Assembly (NCBI RefSeq): GCF_900626095.1 | Contig: NZ_UYZZ01000002.1 | Span: 498,206-548,788, forward strand | Direction of reading: 5' to 3' | DNA length: 50,583 nt | Origin: Clostridium rectalis | Lineage (GTDB): Bacteria > Bacillota > Clostridia > Clostridiales > Clostridiaceae | Shown here: positions 9,104 to 19,395 of the stretch, piece after piece | How positions within the stretch are numbered: the first letter of the stretch is position 1 | Layout of the letters: every line of letters begins with the position of its first letter | Position numbers and translations under genes: made by a program | Notes under the pieces: generated by a model | Seen by the model: the letters and a program-made list of their open reading frames with translations, nothing else | Told to the model about the DNA's origin: nothing | Databases searched by the model: none

Positions 9104-9125
9104 CATTTGTAAATATTAACAAATG
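9104..9125. promoter_or_regulatory. Inverted repeat upstream of gatC
   Basis: CATTTGT and ACAAATG are separated by eight bases (9104-9110 and 9119-9125), about 40 bases upstream of gatC. It could be an operator in the gatCAB promoter region, or chance in AT-rich DNA; no regulator is recognised. Confidence 0.25.
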
Positions 9126-9227
9126 AAATAATTCAAAACCTTTCCTTATAAAGTTATACTATTTTGTGAATAACAACTATATTGTATCATAAAAATTATT
9201 TTTTATATACTAACAGAGTAGCATAAA

Positions 9228-9260
9228 AAGATACCAACATTCATAGAATATTGGTATCTT
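9228..9260 (-). terminator. Terminator after the small membrane protein (pcrA-ligA operon end)
   Basis: Ten-base stem AAGATACCAA/TTGGTATCTT with a 13-base loop. On the minus strand it runs into TTTTTATG. It lies just past the stop of the 89-residue gene. Confidence 0.8.
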
Positions 9261-9272
9261 AAAAGTACATTT

Positions 9273-9542
9273 TTAATACACTTTCATAAATATAAAGAAC
9301 ACTGCACAAACTGCAAATAACATGCATATAACAGGGTAAAGTCTATTCCTTACATTATTTTTAAAATCTAAAAATTTAATACACCAAACGCTCATAGTAA
9401 AGAAAATACACCATTGTAAAGTATAATAGCTATTAAAATATTTAACATATACGAATTGATACGTGGTAAGTATTGTTAATATTAAAGCCATTGTGGTAAT
9501 GAATACCGAAAACCATCCTAATAAATTTATTGCTTTTTTCAT
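9273..9542 (-). CDS. Small integral membrane protein (89 aa)
   Basis: The product has three predicted membrane helices (about residues 5-27, 40-53 and 66-86) and no recognised domain. ATG at 9542 is the likely start, eight bases after GGAGG; an in-frame TTG at 9557 overlaps that RBS. It follows ligA by about 30 bases, so it is probably the last gene of a pcrA-ligA-membrane protein operon. Function unknown. Confidence 0.7.
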   Translation of the reverse strand: MKKAINLLGWFSVFITTMALILTILTTYQFVYVKYFNSYYTLQWCIFFTMSVWCIKFLDFKNNVRNRLYPVICMLFAVCAVFFIFMKVY

Positions 9543-9572
9543 TTTCTCTTCCTCCAATTTAATGTAATTGGA

Positions 9573-11588
<2,016 letters not shown>

Positions 11589-13820
11589 TTAAACCGCTTC
11601 TAAAGGTGCAACACCAAGCATTAGTATTTTTACTCCCATACTATCAAAGGCTACTGTTAGTTTTATATCATTTCCATTTTGCACTGCACTAACTATAGTC
11701 CCTATCCCAAACTTACTATGTCTAACCTTATTTCCTGGTCTAGCTTCTTTAGCTGTTAACCTAGTCTTTTGTTTGGTACTGGTGTTACTTGAAATAGAAC
11801 TAGATATAGAACCATCATTAACAATATTATTCGCTCTACTATTATATACGTTATTACCATAATTAAAATTATTAATAGTTGAATTTTTTCTAACCCCGTT
11901 TAAAAACTCTTTTAAATCTGATGATATCTCTTGTATAAAATCAGACTGAGCATATGCCACTGTTCTACCGAAAATTCTTCTACTTTCTGCAGAAGTCATA
12001 TAAAGTTTTTCCTTGGCTCTAGTTATACCTACATAACACAACCTTCTAGACTCCTCCATTTCATCAAAATTATTAAGTGATTGAGTTCCAGGAAATATTC
12101 CATTCTCCATACCAACCATAAATACCACTGGGAACTCAAGTCCTTTAGCACTATGTACAGTCATTAGTACAACAGCATCTGCATCCTCATCATAATTGTC
12201 TATATCTGAAACCAACGTAACCTGTTCTAAAAAAGCCGCAAGACTTTTATCTTCTGATGAAGATTCAAAATCTACTGCTGCAGAAACTAACTCTTTTAAA
12301 TTCTCTAATCTACTTAAATCTTCTACATTTTTTGATTTTTGTAATTCATCTATATATCCTGTTGACTGCAAAATTTCTTCTATTAACTTTGATACACCTA
12401 TATCATCCTTAGTTCTTATAAAACTGTTTATTAAACTAACAAATTTATTAATAGATGAAGTTGCTCTTGTTGATAAGCCTATATTATCAATATCTAACAA
12501 TGCACTATACATACACTCTTCCATAGAATTAGAAAAATCTTGTACTTTTTCTACTGTAGCATCACCTATTCCTCTTTTGGGTACATTTATTACTCTTTTT
12601 AAACTTATATCATCAAGAGGATTATTTATAAGCTTTAAGTATGCCATTATATCCTTTATCTCTTTCCTATCGTAGAATTTCAATCCTCCAACTATTTTAT
12701 ATGGAATATTACTTCTCATAAATATTTCTTCAAAAATACGAGATTGTGCATTAGTTCTATATAAAATTGAAAAATCCCTATAATTTCTATTTTCATCTTC
12801 CTTTATCTTTTTTATCGTATTGGCTACAAACTGAGCTTCTTGCATATCAGAATATGATCTATATATTTTTATTTTTTCCCCTTCACTATTGCTTGTTCTA
12901 AGAACCTTATTTTTTCTATTACAATTATTTTTTATAACATTATTAGCCGCATTTAATATATTAGCTTTTGACCTATAATTTTCCTCTAATTTTATTATTT
13001 TTGCATTAGGATAATCTTTTTCAAAATCTAATATATTTTTAATATCTGCACCTCTCCATGCATATATGCATTGATCATCATCTCCAACCACACATATATT
13101 TTTGTGTGATGCTGATAAAAGTCTAGCCAATTCATACTGACACTTATTTGTATCTTGATATTCATCTATCATTATATATTTGAATTTTCTTTGATAAAAT
13201 TCTAAAACCTCAGGATTTTTCTTAAATAGTTCTACAGTTTTATATATTAAATCATCAAAATCTAAGGCATTATTACTTTTTAATTTTTTCTGATATAAAA
13301 CATATGCATCTGCAATTTTATTCATCCTATAATTACTTTCACTTTCCTTTTTAAATTCATCTGCAGATATAAAATTATCCTTTTGAGAACCTATTTTATT
13401 TAAAATTTCTCTATCTTCTATATCCTTTTCATTTATATTAAGTTCCTTCATACATTGTTTTATCAAAGTCTTTTGATCATAACTATCATATATAGCAAAA
13501 TTTTTATTATATCCAAGTTTATCTATTTCTCTTCTTAATATTCTTACACAGGAAGAATGGAAAGTAGATATCCACATATTATCTGCTTCGTTGCCAACTA
13601 TATTTTTTACTCTTTCTCTCATTTCCTTAGCAGCTTTATTTGTAAATGTTATAGCCAATATCTGTGAAGGATATACCCCTAAATTTTCTATTAGATTAGC
13701 TATTCTATAAGTAAGAACCCTTGTCTTCCCTGATCCCGCTCCTGCTAAAATAAGAAGAGGACCCTCCACCGTAGTTGCAGCTTCATACTGCTCCTTATTT
13801 AATAATTTTTTTATATCCAT
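11589..13820 (-). CDS. pcrA: ATP-dependent DNA helicase PcrA (UvrD/Rep family)
   Basis: This 743-residue superfamily 1A helicase (3'-5') works in nucleotide excision repair, rolling-circle replication and removal of RecA from DNA. Motifs in order are Walker A GAGSGKT near 28-34, DEYQDTN near 221 (motif II), GDDDQCIYAWRGAD (motif III region), VHSAKGLEFPVVF near 563 (motif V), and GITRAKEKLY (motif VI). A C-terminal Tudor-like segment (KVRHSKFGIGTIVSAVQ) typical of Gram-positive PcrA is present. ATG has GGGAG upstream. First gene of the pcrA-ligA operon. Confidence 0.97.
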   Translation of the reverse strand: MDIKKLLNKEQYEAATTVEGPLLILAGAGSGKTRVLTYRIANLIENLGVYPSQILAITFTNKAAKEMRERVKNIVGNEADNMWISTFHSSCVRILRREIDKLGYNKNFAIYDSYDQKTLIKQCMKELNINEKDIEDREILNKIGSQKDNFISADEFKKESESNYRMNKIADAYVLYQKKLKSNNALDFDDLIYKTVELFKKNPEVLEFYQRKFKYIMIDEYQDTNKCQYELARLLSASHKNICVVGDDDQCIYAWRGADIKNILDFEKDYPNAKIIKLEENYRSKANILNAANNVIKNNCNRKNKVLRTSNSEGEKIKIYRSYSDMQEAQFVANTIKKIKEDENRNYRDFSILYRTNAQSRIFEEIFMRSNIPYKIVGGLKFYDRKEIKDIMAYLKLINNPLDDISLKRVINVPKRGIGDATVEKVQDFSNSMEECMYSALLDIDNIGLSTRATSSINKFVSLINSFIRTKDDIGVSKLIEEILQSTGYIDELQKSKNVEDLSRLENLKELVSAAVDFESSSEDKSLAAFLEQVTLVSDIDNYDEDADAVVLMTVHSAKGLEFPVVFMVGMENGIFPGTQSLNNFDEMEESRRLCYVGITRAKEKLYMTSAESRRIFGRTVAYAQSDFIQEISSDLKEFLNGVRKNSTINNFNYGNNVYNSRANNIVNDGSISSSISSNTSTKQKTRLTAKEARPGNKVRHSKFGIGTIVSAVQNGNDIKLTVAFDSMGVKILMLGVAPLEAV

Positions 13821-13934
13821 ATATTTTCACTCCCTGTTTATACTAATCATCATATGCTATTTGACTAACTGTTTTATATTATAACATTTTAATAATCCTT
13901 TAATCATCTTAAATTTCATTTTTGTATAAATAAA

Positions 13935-13967
13935 AGGATTAGCTTATATTTAAAATAAGCTAATCCT
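13935..13967 (-). terminator. Terminator of the aminobenzoyl-glutamate-type cluster
   Basis: Perfect 13-base stem AGGATTAGCTTAT with a 7-base loop, just past the stop at 13974. On the minus strand it is followed by a short T-rich tract. Confidence 0.8.
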
Positions 13968-13973
13968 AAAAAT

Positions 13974-15158
13974 TTAGCCATTTAAATAACCTAATGCTGC
14001 ATGGCACATAGCTCTTATTCCAACAGCTATAGATCTTTCATCACATATGAAATTAGGGTTATGAATAACACAACAATTTTTATTAATTTCCGATTTACAT
14101 CCTAGCCACATAAAAGCACATGGTACATGTTTATTAAAAAATGCAAAATCCTCCGCTGCCGTAGCAGGTTTCTCTGCTATTATTACATTATTTTTCCCCA
14201 TAAAACCTTCTAATGAATTAATAACATTATAGGTTAATTTTTCATCATTATATGTTAATGGATATCCATTAACATATTTAAATTCAGAAATACATCCTAG
14301 AGCCAAGCAAACATTATTAACAATTTCTTTTATTTTATGTGGAATTTTTCCAGCTGTAATATTTGAAAAGGTTCTAACAGTTCCTTCTAAATTGACTTCA
14401 TCAGCTATAACATTGTATCTATATCCACCATTTATAACTCCGATACTAATAGCAGCACTATCTAAAGGGTTTATATTTCTACTAACTATGGTTTGCAACG
14501 CTGTTAATACATGTGCTGCCGCTATTATGGCATCTGCACCTTGATGAGGAGCCGATCCATGAGAGCTTTTCCCCTTTATTTTTATAAAAATTCTATCTGA
14601 CTGAGCCATTATAACCCCAGGTTTTATAGCTATTTTCCCTAATGGTAAATCCCAAACATGTAGTGCTAATGCGGCGTCAACCTTTGGATTTTCCAATACT
14701 CCATCTTTTATCATATAAGTAGCCCCACCTGTAGGATTGCATTCCTCTGCAGGTTGAAAAACAAATTTTATATTACCATTAATATGCTCTCTTAATCTTG
14801 ATAAAACTTTTGCTGTTCCTATTAAAACAGCTGTATGAACATCATGTCCACATGCATGCATTATTCCAGCATTTCTAGATTTAAAAGGAATATCTGTAAC
14901 TTCATTTAAAGGCAGTGCATCCATATCTGCTCTTAACAATAAGGTTTTTCCACTATTTTTACCACTTAATACTGCCACTACTCCCGTGTTTCCTATTCCA
15001 GTTTTAATATCTAATCCGAGCCCCTGTAAATTTTTTTCTACAACTTCAGATGTTCTAACTTCATTCATTCCTAGCTCCGGATTATTATGAATATCTCTTC
15101 TTATCTTTATAATATCATCTATATAACTATTCACTAATTCATCAATTTTTATACCCAT
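13974..15158 (-). CDS. M20D amidohydrolase (HipO/AbgB-like)
   Basis: This 394-residue cytoplasmic zinc peptidase-like amidohydrolase is expected to cleave N-acyl or aminoacyl-aromatic amide bonds. Metal-site motifs are RADMDALPL near 80, MHACGHDVHT near 102-111, FQPAEE near 136 and a C-terminal HNPNF. The lid domain contains KSSHGSAPHQGADA. Family members include hippurate hydrolase, N-acetyl-diaminopimelate deacetylase and p-aminobenzoyl-glutamate hydrolase subunit B. The neighbourhood (an AbgT transporter remnant and an AbgA-like enzyme upstream) points to the last. AbgA and AbgB act as a heterodimer in E. coli, so these two may pair. The RBS before ATG is weak (GGGGAAATAGT). Confidence 0.85.
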   Translation of the reverse strand: MGIKIDELVNSYIDDIIKIRRDIHNNPELGMNEVRTSEVVEKNLQGLGLDIKTGIGNTGVVAVLSGKNSGKTLLLRADMDALPLNEVTDIPFKSRNAGIMHACGHDVHTAVLIGTAKVLSRLREHINGNIKFVFQPAEECNPTGGATYMIKDGVLENPKVDAALALHVWDLPLGKIAIKPGVIMAQSDRIFIKIKGKSSHGSAPHQGADAIIAAAHVLTALQTIVSRNINPLDSAAISIGVINGGYRYNVIADEVNLEGTVRTFSNITAGKIPHKIKEIVNNVCLALGCISEFKYVNGYPLTYNDEKLTYNVINSLEGFMGKNNVIIAEKPATAAEDFAFFNKHVPCAFMWLGCKSEINKNCCVIHNPNFICDERSIAVGIRAMCHAALGYLNG

Positions 15159-15198
15159 ACTATTTCCCCAAAATTTTAATATATTATTATTTCTTTAT

Positions 15199-15679
15199 CT
15201 AAATAGTTGCCCCTGGACCTAGTGGGAATCCACTTCTAAACCATATCATTGAAAATACTATCCAAACCCCTAACATTATCAAACTATATGGTATCATAAG
15301 AGATAATATAGTACCTACCCCTGCATCTTCATCATATTGGTTGGCAAAACCAAGTATAATAGGAAAGTAGGGAAATAACGGTGAAATTATATTAGTTGTA
15401 CAAACTCCTATCCTACTATAGCTAGTAAAAATGTAGATGCAGACAAAAAGTGCCAAACCCTCAGTAGATAATAAATTTTTAACTTCCATCATTTTGCTAT
15501 GAACTGGATTTTTTACACTTATCCCTATAATTGAGCACACTAAAGATTCAACCTAAACAATTAATATTAACCACAAAAATAACACGAATCGATGAGGAAT
15601 TTTATTTCCCACTCTTTTAACCCATTCTAAAAAGCCCCCGGATTTTTTTTTTGTTTAAAACTTTTTTTTCATTATTCAT
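15199..15679 (-). pseudogene. AbgT-family transporter pseudogene (frameshift, nonsense, large internal deletion)
   Basis: AbgT proteins (about 510 residues) import p-aminobenzoyl-glutamate. Here a proper RBS (GGGGTGAT) and ATG at 15679 start a frame that fails at a run of ten A bases (about 15643-15652). In the next frame the conserved N-terminus GFLEWVKRVGNKIPHRFVLF appears and then hits an in-frame TAG at 15553-15555. Continuing past it, GISVKNPVHSKMMEVKNLLS matches the following part of the family. The sequence then jumps from LLSTEGLALF directly to the C-terminal SRIGVCTTNIISPLFPYFPI and GFPLGPGA segments, so roughly 350-370 central residues are gone. Three independent lesions mean no transporter can be made. 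It lies between the two amidohydrolases it once served. Confidence 0.9.
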
Positions 15680-15723
15680 TTTATCACCCCAATATAAAAA
15701 CGAATTTATAGGTATACTAAGTC

Positions 15724-17034
15724 TTAATCACCTCCTCTATTGATCTTCATAGCAATATTTGCAAAAACCTTAACTGCAATTTCTAAAACCTTTTCATTAA
15801 AATCGAATAAACTATTATGATGCTCTGCAGATTTTTCAGTACCAAAAATAAGATATGCTGCCTTACCTCCTTTCTGCTGCACTCTATTCATCATATAGGT
15901 AGCATCCTCGGATCCATTTAGTTTTGAATGAGCTATTATCTCATTAATTTCATGTATATTTTTACATACCTCTTTAACTCTACACGATAATTCTCTGTCA
16001 CTTTTTCCATCTGTTGATTTTCCTACTATATTAACTTTATATAAAACATTGTGCATCAATGAAGAACCCTTTATTATATCTATAGTTCTTTTATTTATAT
16101 AGTCATTTATTTCATTATTTTCTCCTCTTGTTTCCAGTTTAACCTTCGCCTTAGAAGGTATTATATTTCTTCCAGTCCCCGCATTTAAAACTCCTACATT
16201 TATTCTAGCCATTCCTTCCTCATGTTGACATAATGTATGCAGATTTAATGCAGCTGTAGCCGCAGCTAATAATGCATTATTACCTTTTTGAGGACATGCA
16301 CCAGCATGGGAGCTTTTGCCTTCAAACTCAATATCTATTTTAGTAGTAGCCATAAAACCATATGTATTACATACAATTTGTCCTATTTTAGTTGCAGAAA
16401 ATCCTATATGACCACATAGAAAGTAATCAACATCATCTAAAATCCCTCTGTTAACCATAGCTAAAGCCCCTCTAACGCCTTCTTCCGCAGGTTGAAATAT
16501 AAATTTTATCCTCCCAATTAACTTATTTTCAACTTCCTTTAGTACTTTTGCTAATACCATACCTATAGCTGCATGTCCATCATGACCGCATGCATGCATA
16601 GCCCCTTTATTTATTGATGCAAATCCTTCACTAAAGGGTCTATGCTCTTTACTAGTACCCTCTTCCATTTCATTTGCATCAATATCAAATCTAAATGCTA
16701 TTGTAGGTCCTGGTCGTTTAGTATCCAATATCCCAACAACTCCAGTATATGCCATCCCCATTTTATCTATATATTTTTTTATTCCACCTTGATTAATAGC
16801 TCTTTTTTTGCTTTTTTCTAACTCTACTTTTGATGGTAATCCTAGCATATACTCATTATTAAATATATGCTCCCCCAACTTTATATTTAGTCCTATTGAT
16901 TCCAAATATTCTGCTATCTTAGAAGCGGTTCTAAACTCTTCCCATCCAACTTCAGCATTTTTATGAAAATCCCTTCGTATATTTACAAGCTCCTTTTTAT
17001 ATTGATTTACCACTTTGTCAATAAGATTATTCAT
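15724..17034 (-). CDS. AbgA-like p-aminobenzoyl-glutamate hydrolase subunit (M20D family)
   Basis: The 436-residue length equals that of E. coli AbgA, and distinctive AbgA segments are visible: RRDFHKNAEVGWEEFRTA near 20-37, a long insert before the first metal ligand, TKRPGPTIAFRFDIDANEM, and MHACGHDGHAAIG near 151-163. FQPAEEGVRGA and the C-terminal SAEHHNSLFDF supply other metal-site residues. The expected role is cleavage of aminobenzoyl-glutamate, a folate breakdown product, with a partner amidohydrolase. ATG has AGGAAGG upstream. It begins a cluster with the abgT pseudogene and the AbgB-like gene. Loss of the transporter suggests the enzymes now act on internal substrates or are on the way to loss (inference). 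Confidence 0.85.
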   Translation of the reverse strand: MNNLIDKVVNQYKKELVNIRRDFHKNAEVGWEEFRTASKIAEYLESIGLNIKLGEHIFNNEYMLGLPSKVELEKSKKRAINQGGIKKYIDKMGMAYTGVVGILDTKRPGPTIAFRFDIDANEMEEGTSKEHRPFSEGFASINKGAMHACGHDGHAAIGMVLAKVLKEVENKLIGRIKFIFQPAEEGVRGALAMVNRGILDDVDYFLCGHIGFSATKIGQIVCNTYGFMATTKIDIEFEGKSSHAGACPQKGNNALLAAATAALNLHTLCQHEEGMARINVGVLNAGTGRNIIPSKAKVKLETRGENNEINDYINKRTIDIIKGSSLMHNVLYKVNIVGKSTDGKSDRELSCRVKEVCKNIHEINEIIAHSKLNGSEDATYMMNRVQQKGGKAAYLIFGTEKSAEHHNSLFDFNEKVLEIAVKVFANIAMKINRGGD

Positions 17035-17152
17035 AGCATTCCTTCCTTAAATTTTTATATTATTTAATTACTCACTTCGCTACCCTACATCCAACTCCTT
17101 TAAAATAATGCTACTTAAATATTAATATCCATTTATTTTGATATTATATAAA

Positions 17153-17184
17153 AAATGGATTGATATTATAATATCAATCCATTT
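17153..17184 (-). terminator. Terminator of yerC
   Basis: Perfect 16-base palindrome (AAATGGATTGATATTA and complement) running into TTTATATA on the minus strand, 45 bases after the yerC stop. Confidence 0.8.
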
Positions 17185-17230
17185 AAATCGTTTACTTTAT
17201 TTATACTCAATAATAAAATTATTATTACTT

Positions 17231-17536
17231 TTACTTATTATTTCCCTCTAGTCTTTTTAATACTAAATTATACCCTTCACTTCCATAATTCAGACATCTA
17301 TTTACCCTACTTATAGTAGCCGTACTTGCACCAGTTATACTACATATATCCTGATATGTTCTTTTTTCATTTAGCATTTTTGCCACCTGCATTCGCTGTG
17401 ATAAAGCTTGTATCTCATTTATAGTACAAATATCATCAAAAAATCTATAACATTCTTCCTTTGTTTTCAATGTTAATATTGCATCACATAAAAAATCCAT
17501 TTCATCATTTTGGACTTTAGACCTGTACTCTCCCAT
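17231..17536 (-). CDS. YerC/YecD-family TrpR-like DNA-binding protein
   Basis: This 101-residue protein belongs to the TrpR superfamily, YerC/YecD subgroup, of small helical DNA-binding proteins with a helix-turn-helix. The HTH lies at about 61-80 (YQDICSITGASTATISRVNR) after the conserved ALSQRMQVAKML helix. Its target genes are not established. ATG has GGGAG upstream. It is monocistronic, with its own terminator and a non-coding gap upstream that holds a candidate sRNA. Confidence 0.9.
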   Translation of the reverse strand: MGEYRSKVQNDEMDFLCDAILTLKTKEECYRFFDDICTINEIQALSQRMQVAKMLNEKRTYQDICSITGASTATISRVNRCLNYGSEGYNLVLKRLEGNNK

Positions 17537-17644
17537 ATACTTCAGCTCCCTTTAATTATAGTTACAAATAATAAGCTATATTTAAATTCTATCATTATTG
17601 AAACTATTATTCCATATAGTTTTTAATTTACATGAAAAATTATT

Positions 17645-17726
17645 TTCAAAAAAGCAAAACAACCCATTGGGGCGTGGGTTGTTTAATAAATAAAAGGGGG
17701 CTATTCATTCTTTTATTTATTCTTGC
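17645..17726 (-). ncRNA. Candidate C-rich small RNA
   Basis: The 314-base gap between yerC and the pseudouridine synthase contains a consensus promoter followed about 45 bases later by a strong terminator, which predicts a transcript of roughly 80 bases. The RNA has a single-stranded GCCCCC stretch and a terminator loop with GCCCC. C-rich unpaired motifs are typical of Firmicute sRNAs that pair with Shine-Dalgarno sequences. A 20-codon ORF beginning ATGAATAGCCCC is present but has no RBS. No homology was tested. Confidence 0.45.
17657..17684 (-). terminator. Terminator of the candidate sRNA / pseudouridine synthase transcript
   Basis: Ten-base stem AAACAACCCA/TGGGTTGTTT with an 8-base GC-rich loop. 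On the minus strand it is followed by TTGCTTTTTTG. Confidence 0.8.
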
Positions 17727-17732
17727 AATATA

Positions 17733-17761
17733 ATTATATAAAATATATACATATAATTCAA
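17733..17761 (-). promoter_or_regulatory. Sigma-A promoter inside the 17537-17850 gap
   Basis: TTGAAT (17756-17761) and TATAAT (17733-17738) on the minus strand are separated by exactly 17 bases. The nearest coding start downstream is yerC, beyond a terminator, so this promoter should drive a non-coding transcript. Confidence 0.6.
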
Positions 17762-17850
17762 GTAGTTCTTGCAAAATAAATTGTAAAGTTTTTATTAAAA
17801 TGCTTGAAATTATTCACTATTTATTAATTTTACACTTTTTAATATTTAAT

Positions 17851-18567
17851 TTATACTCTTTTTAAATCATCTAACTCTCCTTGTGTAAGTTCTCTATATT
17901 CGCCTTCTTCTAAGCTATTATCTAAATCTACTTCTCCAAATTTAATCCTTTTTAAATAAACTACATTTTTATATACAGCCTCAAACATCCTTTTAACTTG
18001 ATGGAATTTCCCCTCTTGGATTGTAACATAAACTTCAGCACCATTTTCATCAGATTTAATTACTTCAAGCTTTGCAGGTAAGCATTTATAGTCATCATCT
18101 AACTTTATTCCCTTCTCAAATGCCTCTACATCTTTTACCCCTACAGGTTTATTTATCTCCGCATAATAGACTTTGTCAACATGCCATTTTGGAGAAATTA
18201 GTCTATGATTTAACTCTCCATCATTTGTAAGTAAAAGTAATCCAACTGTATCTTTATCCAGTCTTCCTACAGGAAATGGGTTAAATATTTGATATTCTGG
18301 TTCTATTAAATCTATTACAGTTTCATCATAATTATCGAATGTAGCTGACACTACTCCTGCAGGCTTATTCATCATAAGATAGATAAATTTCCTATATACA
18401 ACTATTTCTCCATTCACTTTTATTTCACTTTTTTGTGGATCTATATTTAATCCAGAATCTACAACACACTCTCCCTCCACCTGTACAAACCCTTTTTTAA
18501 TCATTGATTTAACTTCTTTTCTTGTTCCATATCCTAAATTAGCTAATATTTTATCTAATCTTTCCAC
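17851..18567 (-). CDS. RsuA/RluB-family rRNA pseudouridine synthase
   Basis: This 238-residue enzyme isomerises a uridine in ribosomal RNA. An N-terminal S4 RNA-binding domain occupies about 1-50 (MERLDKILANLGYGTRKEV). The catalytic domain carries NKPAG near 67 and the catalytic aspartate in GRLDKDTVGLLLLTNDG near 100. KFHQVKRMF near 188 is the other family signature. The short length and motif variants favour RsuA (16S U516) over RluB, but a search is needed to decide. The start is GTG with GGAGG nine bases upstream. Confidence 0.92.
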   Translation of the reverse strand: MERLDKILANLGYGTRKEVKSMIKKGFVQVEGECVVDSGLNIDPQKSEIKVNGEIVVYRKFIYLMMNKPAGVVSATFDNYDETVIDLIEPEYQIFNPFPVGRLDKDTVGLLLLTNDGELNHRLISPKWHVDKVYYAEINKPVGVKDVEAFEKGIKLDDDYKCLPAKLEVIKSDENGAEVYVTIQEGKFHQVKRMFEAVYKNVVYLKRIKFGEVDLDNSLEEGEYRELTQGELDDLKRV

Positions 18568-18646
18568 TACTTAATACCTCCATAAATATAAAATTTTCGA
18601 AATTAATTTAAATATACCATTTATATGCTATCCAAATCCACTAAAA

Positions 18647-18668
18647 AAAACAGTCAAAGGACTGTTTT
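18647..18668 (-). terminator. Terminator after the lytic transglycosylase gene
   Basis: AAAACAGTC and GACTGTTTT form a 9-base stem with a 4-base loop, followed on the minus strand by further thymines. It starts two bases after the stop codon at 18671. Confidence 0.85.
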
Positions 18669-18670
18669 AT

Positions 18671-19327
18671 TTATTTCCCATAATATTTCATTACTTTTTT
18701 TACATAATCTCTAGTTTCATAAGGTAATCTGTTTATTGCTTCTACATTTTTTACCCCTCTATTTTGTAAGGTTCCTGGTCCAGCATTATATGCCGCTAAA
18801 GCTAACTCCTTACAATTACCATACATATTTAAATACCCTCTTAAATGCTTTGCTCCACCATCTATATTCTCCTCTATATTATAAGGATTGTTTATACCTA
18901 AATCACTTGCCGTTTCTGGCATAAGTTGCATAAGACCCATAGCTCCCATATATGAAGTACAATTAGGATCAAAATCCGATTCCTGTTTTATAACTGCAAA
19001 TAATAACTCCTTATCTATACAGTATTTTTTAGAAGCTTTTTCCACTAATTCATCAATTGTTAAATTCCCACTATTTATTTTAGATGATATTTGATTTACA
19101 GCAGAAGTTAGTCTTTCCTTTCCTCCATGTCCTAAATCAAATAAATCCTTTTGACTAATTCCAAGCTTTTTCATATCTATACTACCATTTTTATCTGTCA
19201 TGGCCTGTGTTAAGCTTTCTAAAACTAAAGCAAAGGAGTCTGAATCTTTAAAAGTAGATTTTAGCACCTGTGTCATCATTTTAAATTGTAATAATTGTTC
19301 AACTCTTTTATCATCATCAACCTTCAT
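18671..19327 (-). CDS. Lytic transglycosylase (SLT domain)
   Basis: The 218-residue protein carries a C-terminal SLT domain (about 100-215) that cleaves peptidoglycan between MurNAc and GlcNAc, forming 1,6-anhydro ends. Family motifs are FAVIKQESDFDPN (catalytic Glu near 117), GAMGLMQLMPETA near 130-142, and ALAAYNAGPG near 180. There is no signal peptide: the N-terminal 90 residues are charged and helical, so the route to the wall is unclear. Related clostridial proteins are also without leaders. ATG has GGTGGTGA upstream. It follows the triple-tyrosine protein gene by about 70 bases and may share its transcript. Confidence 0.9.
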   Translation of the reverse strand: MKVDDDKRVEQLLQFKMMTQVLKSTFKDSDSFALVLESLTQAMTDKNGSIDMKKLGISQKDLFDLGHGGKERLTSAVNQISSKINSGNLTIDELVEKASKKYCIDKELLFAVIKQESDFDPNCTSYMGAMGLMQLMPETASDLGINNPYNIEENIDGGAKHLRGYLNMYGNCKELALAAYNAGPGTLQNRGVKNVEAINRLPYETRDYVKKVMKYYGK

Positions 19328-19395
19328 AATTTCACCACCATAAAATATTATACCCTATTAAATCCTATCGTTTATATGAAATATTTCTTTAATTA

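Noticed and set aside
13974-17034. Two M20 genes as a simple tandem duplication
   Set aside because: They differ in length (394 and 436) and inserts, and each matches a different Abg subunit type with the abgT remnant between them.
17651-17720. 20-codon ORF in the candidate sRNA
   Set aside because: No ribosome binding site precedes the ATG and the stop falls in the terminator thymine run.
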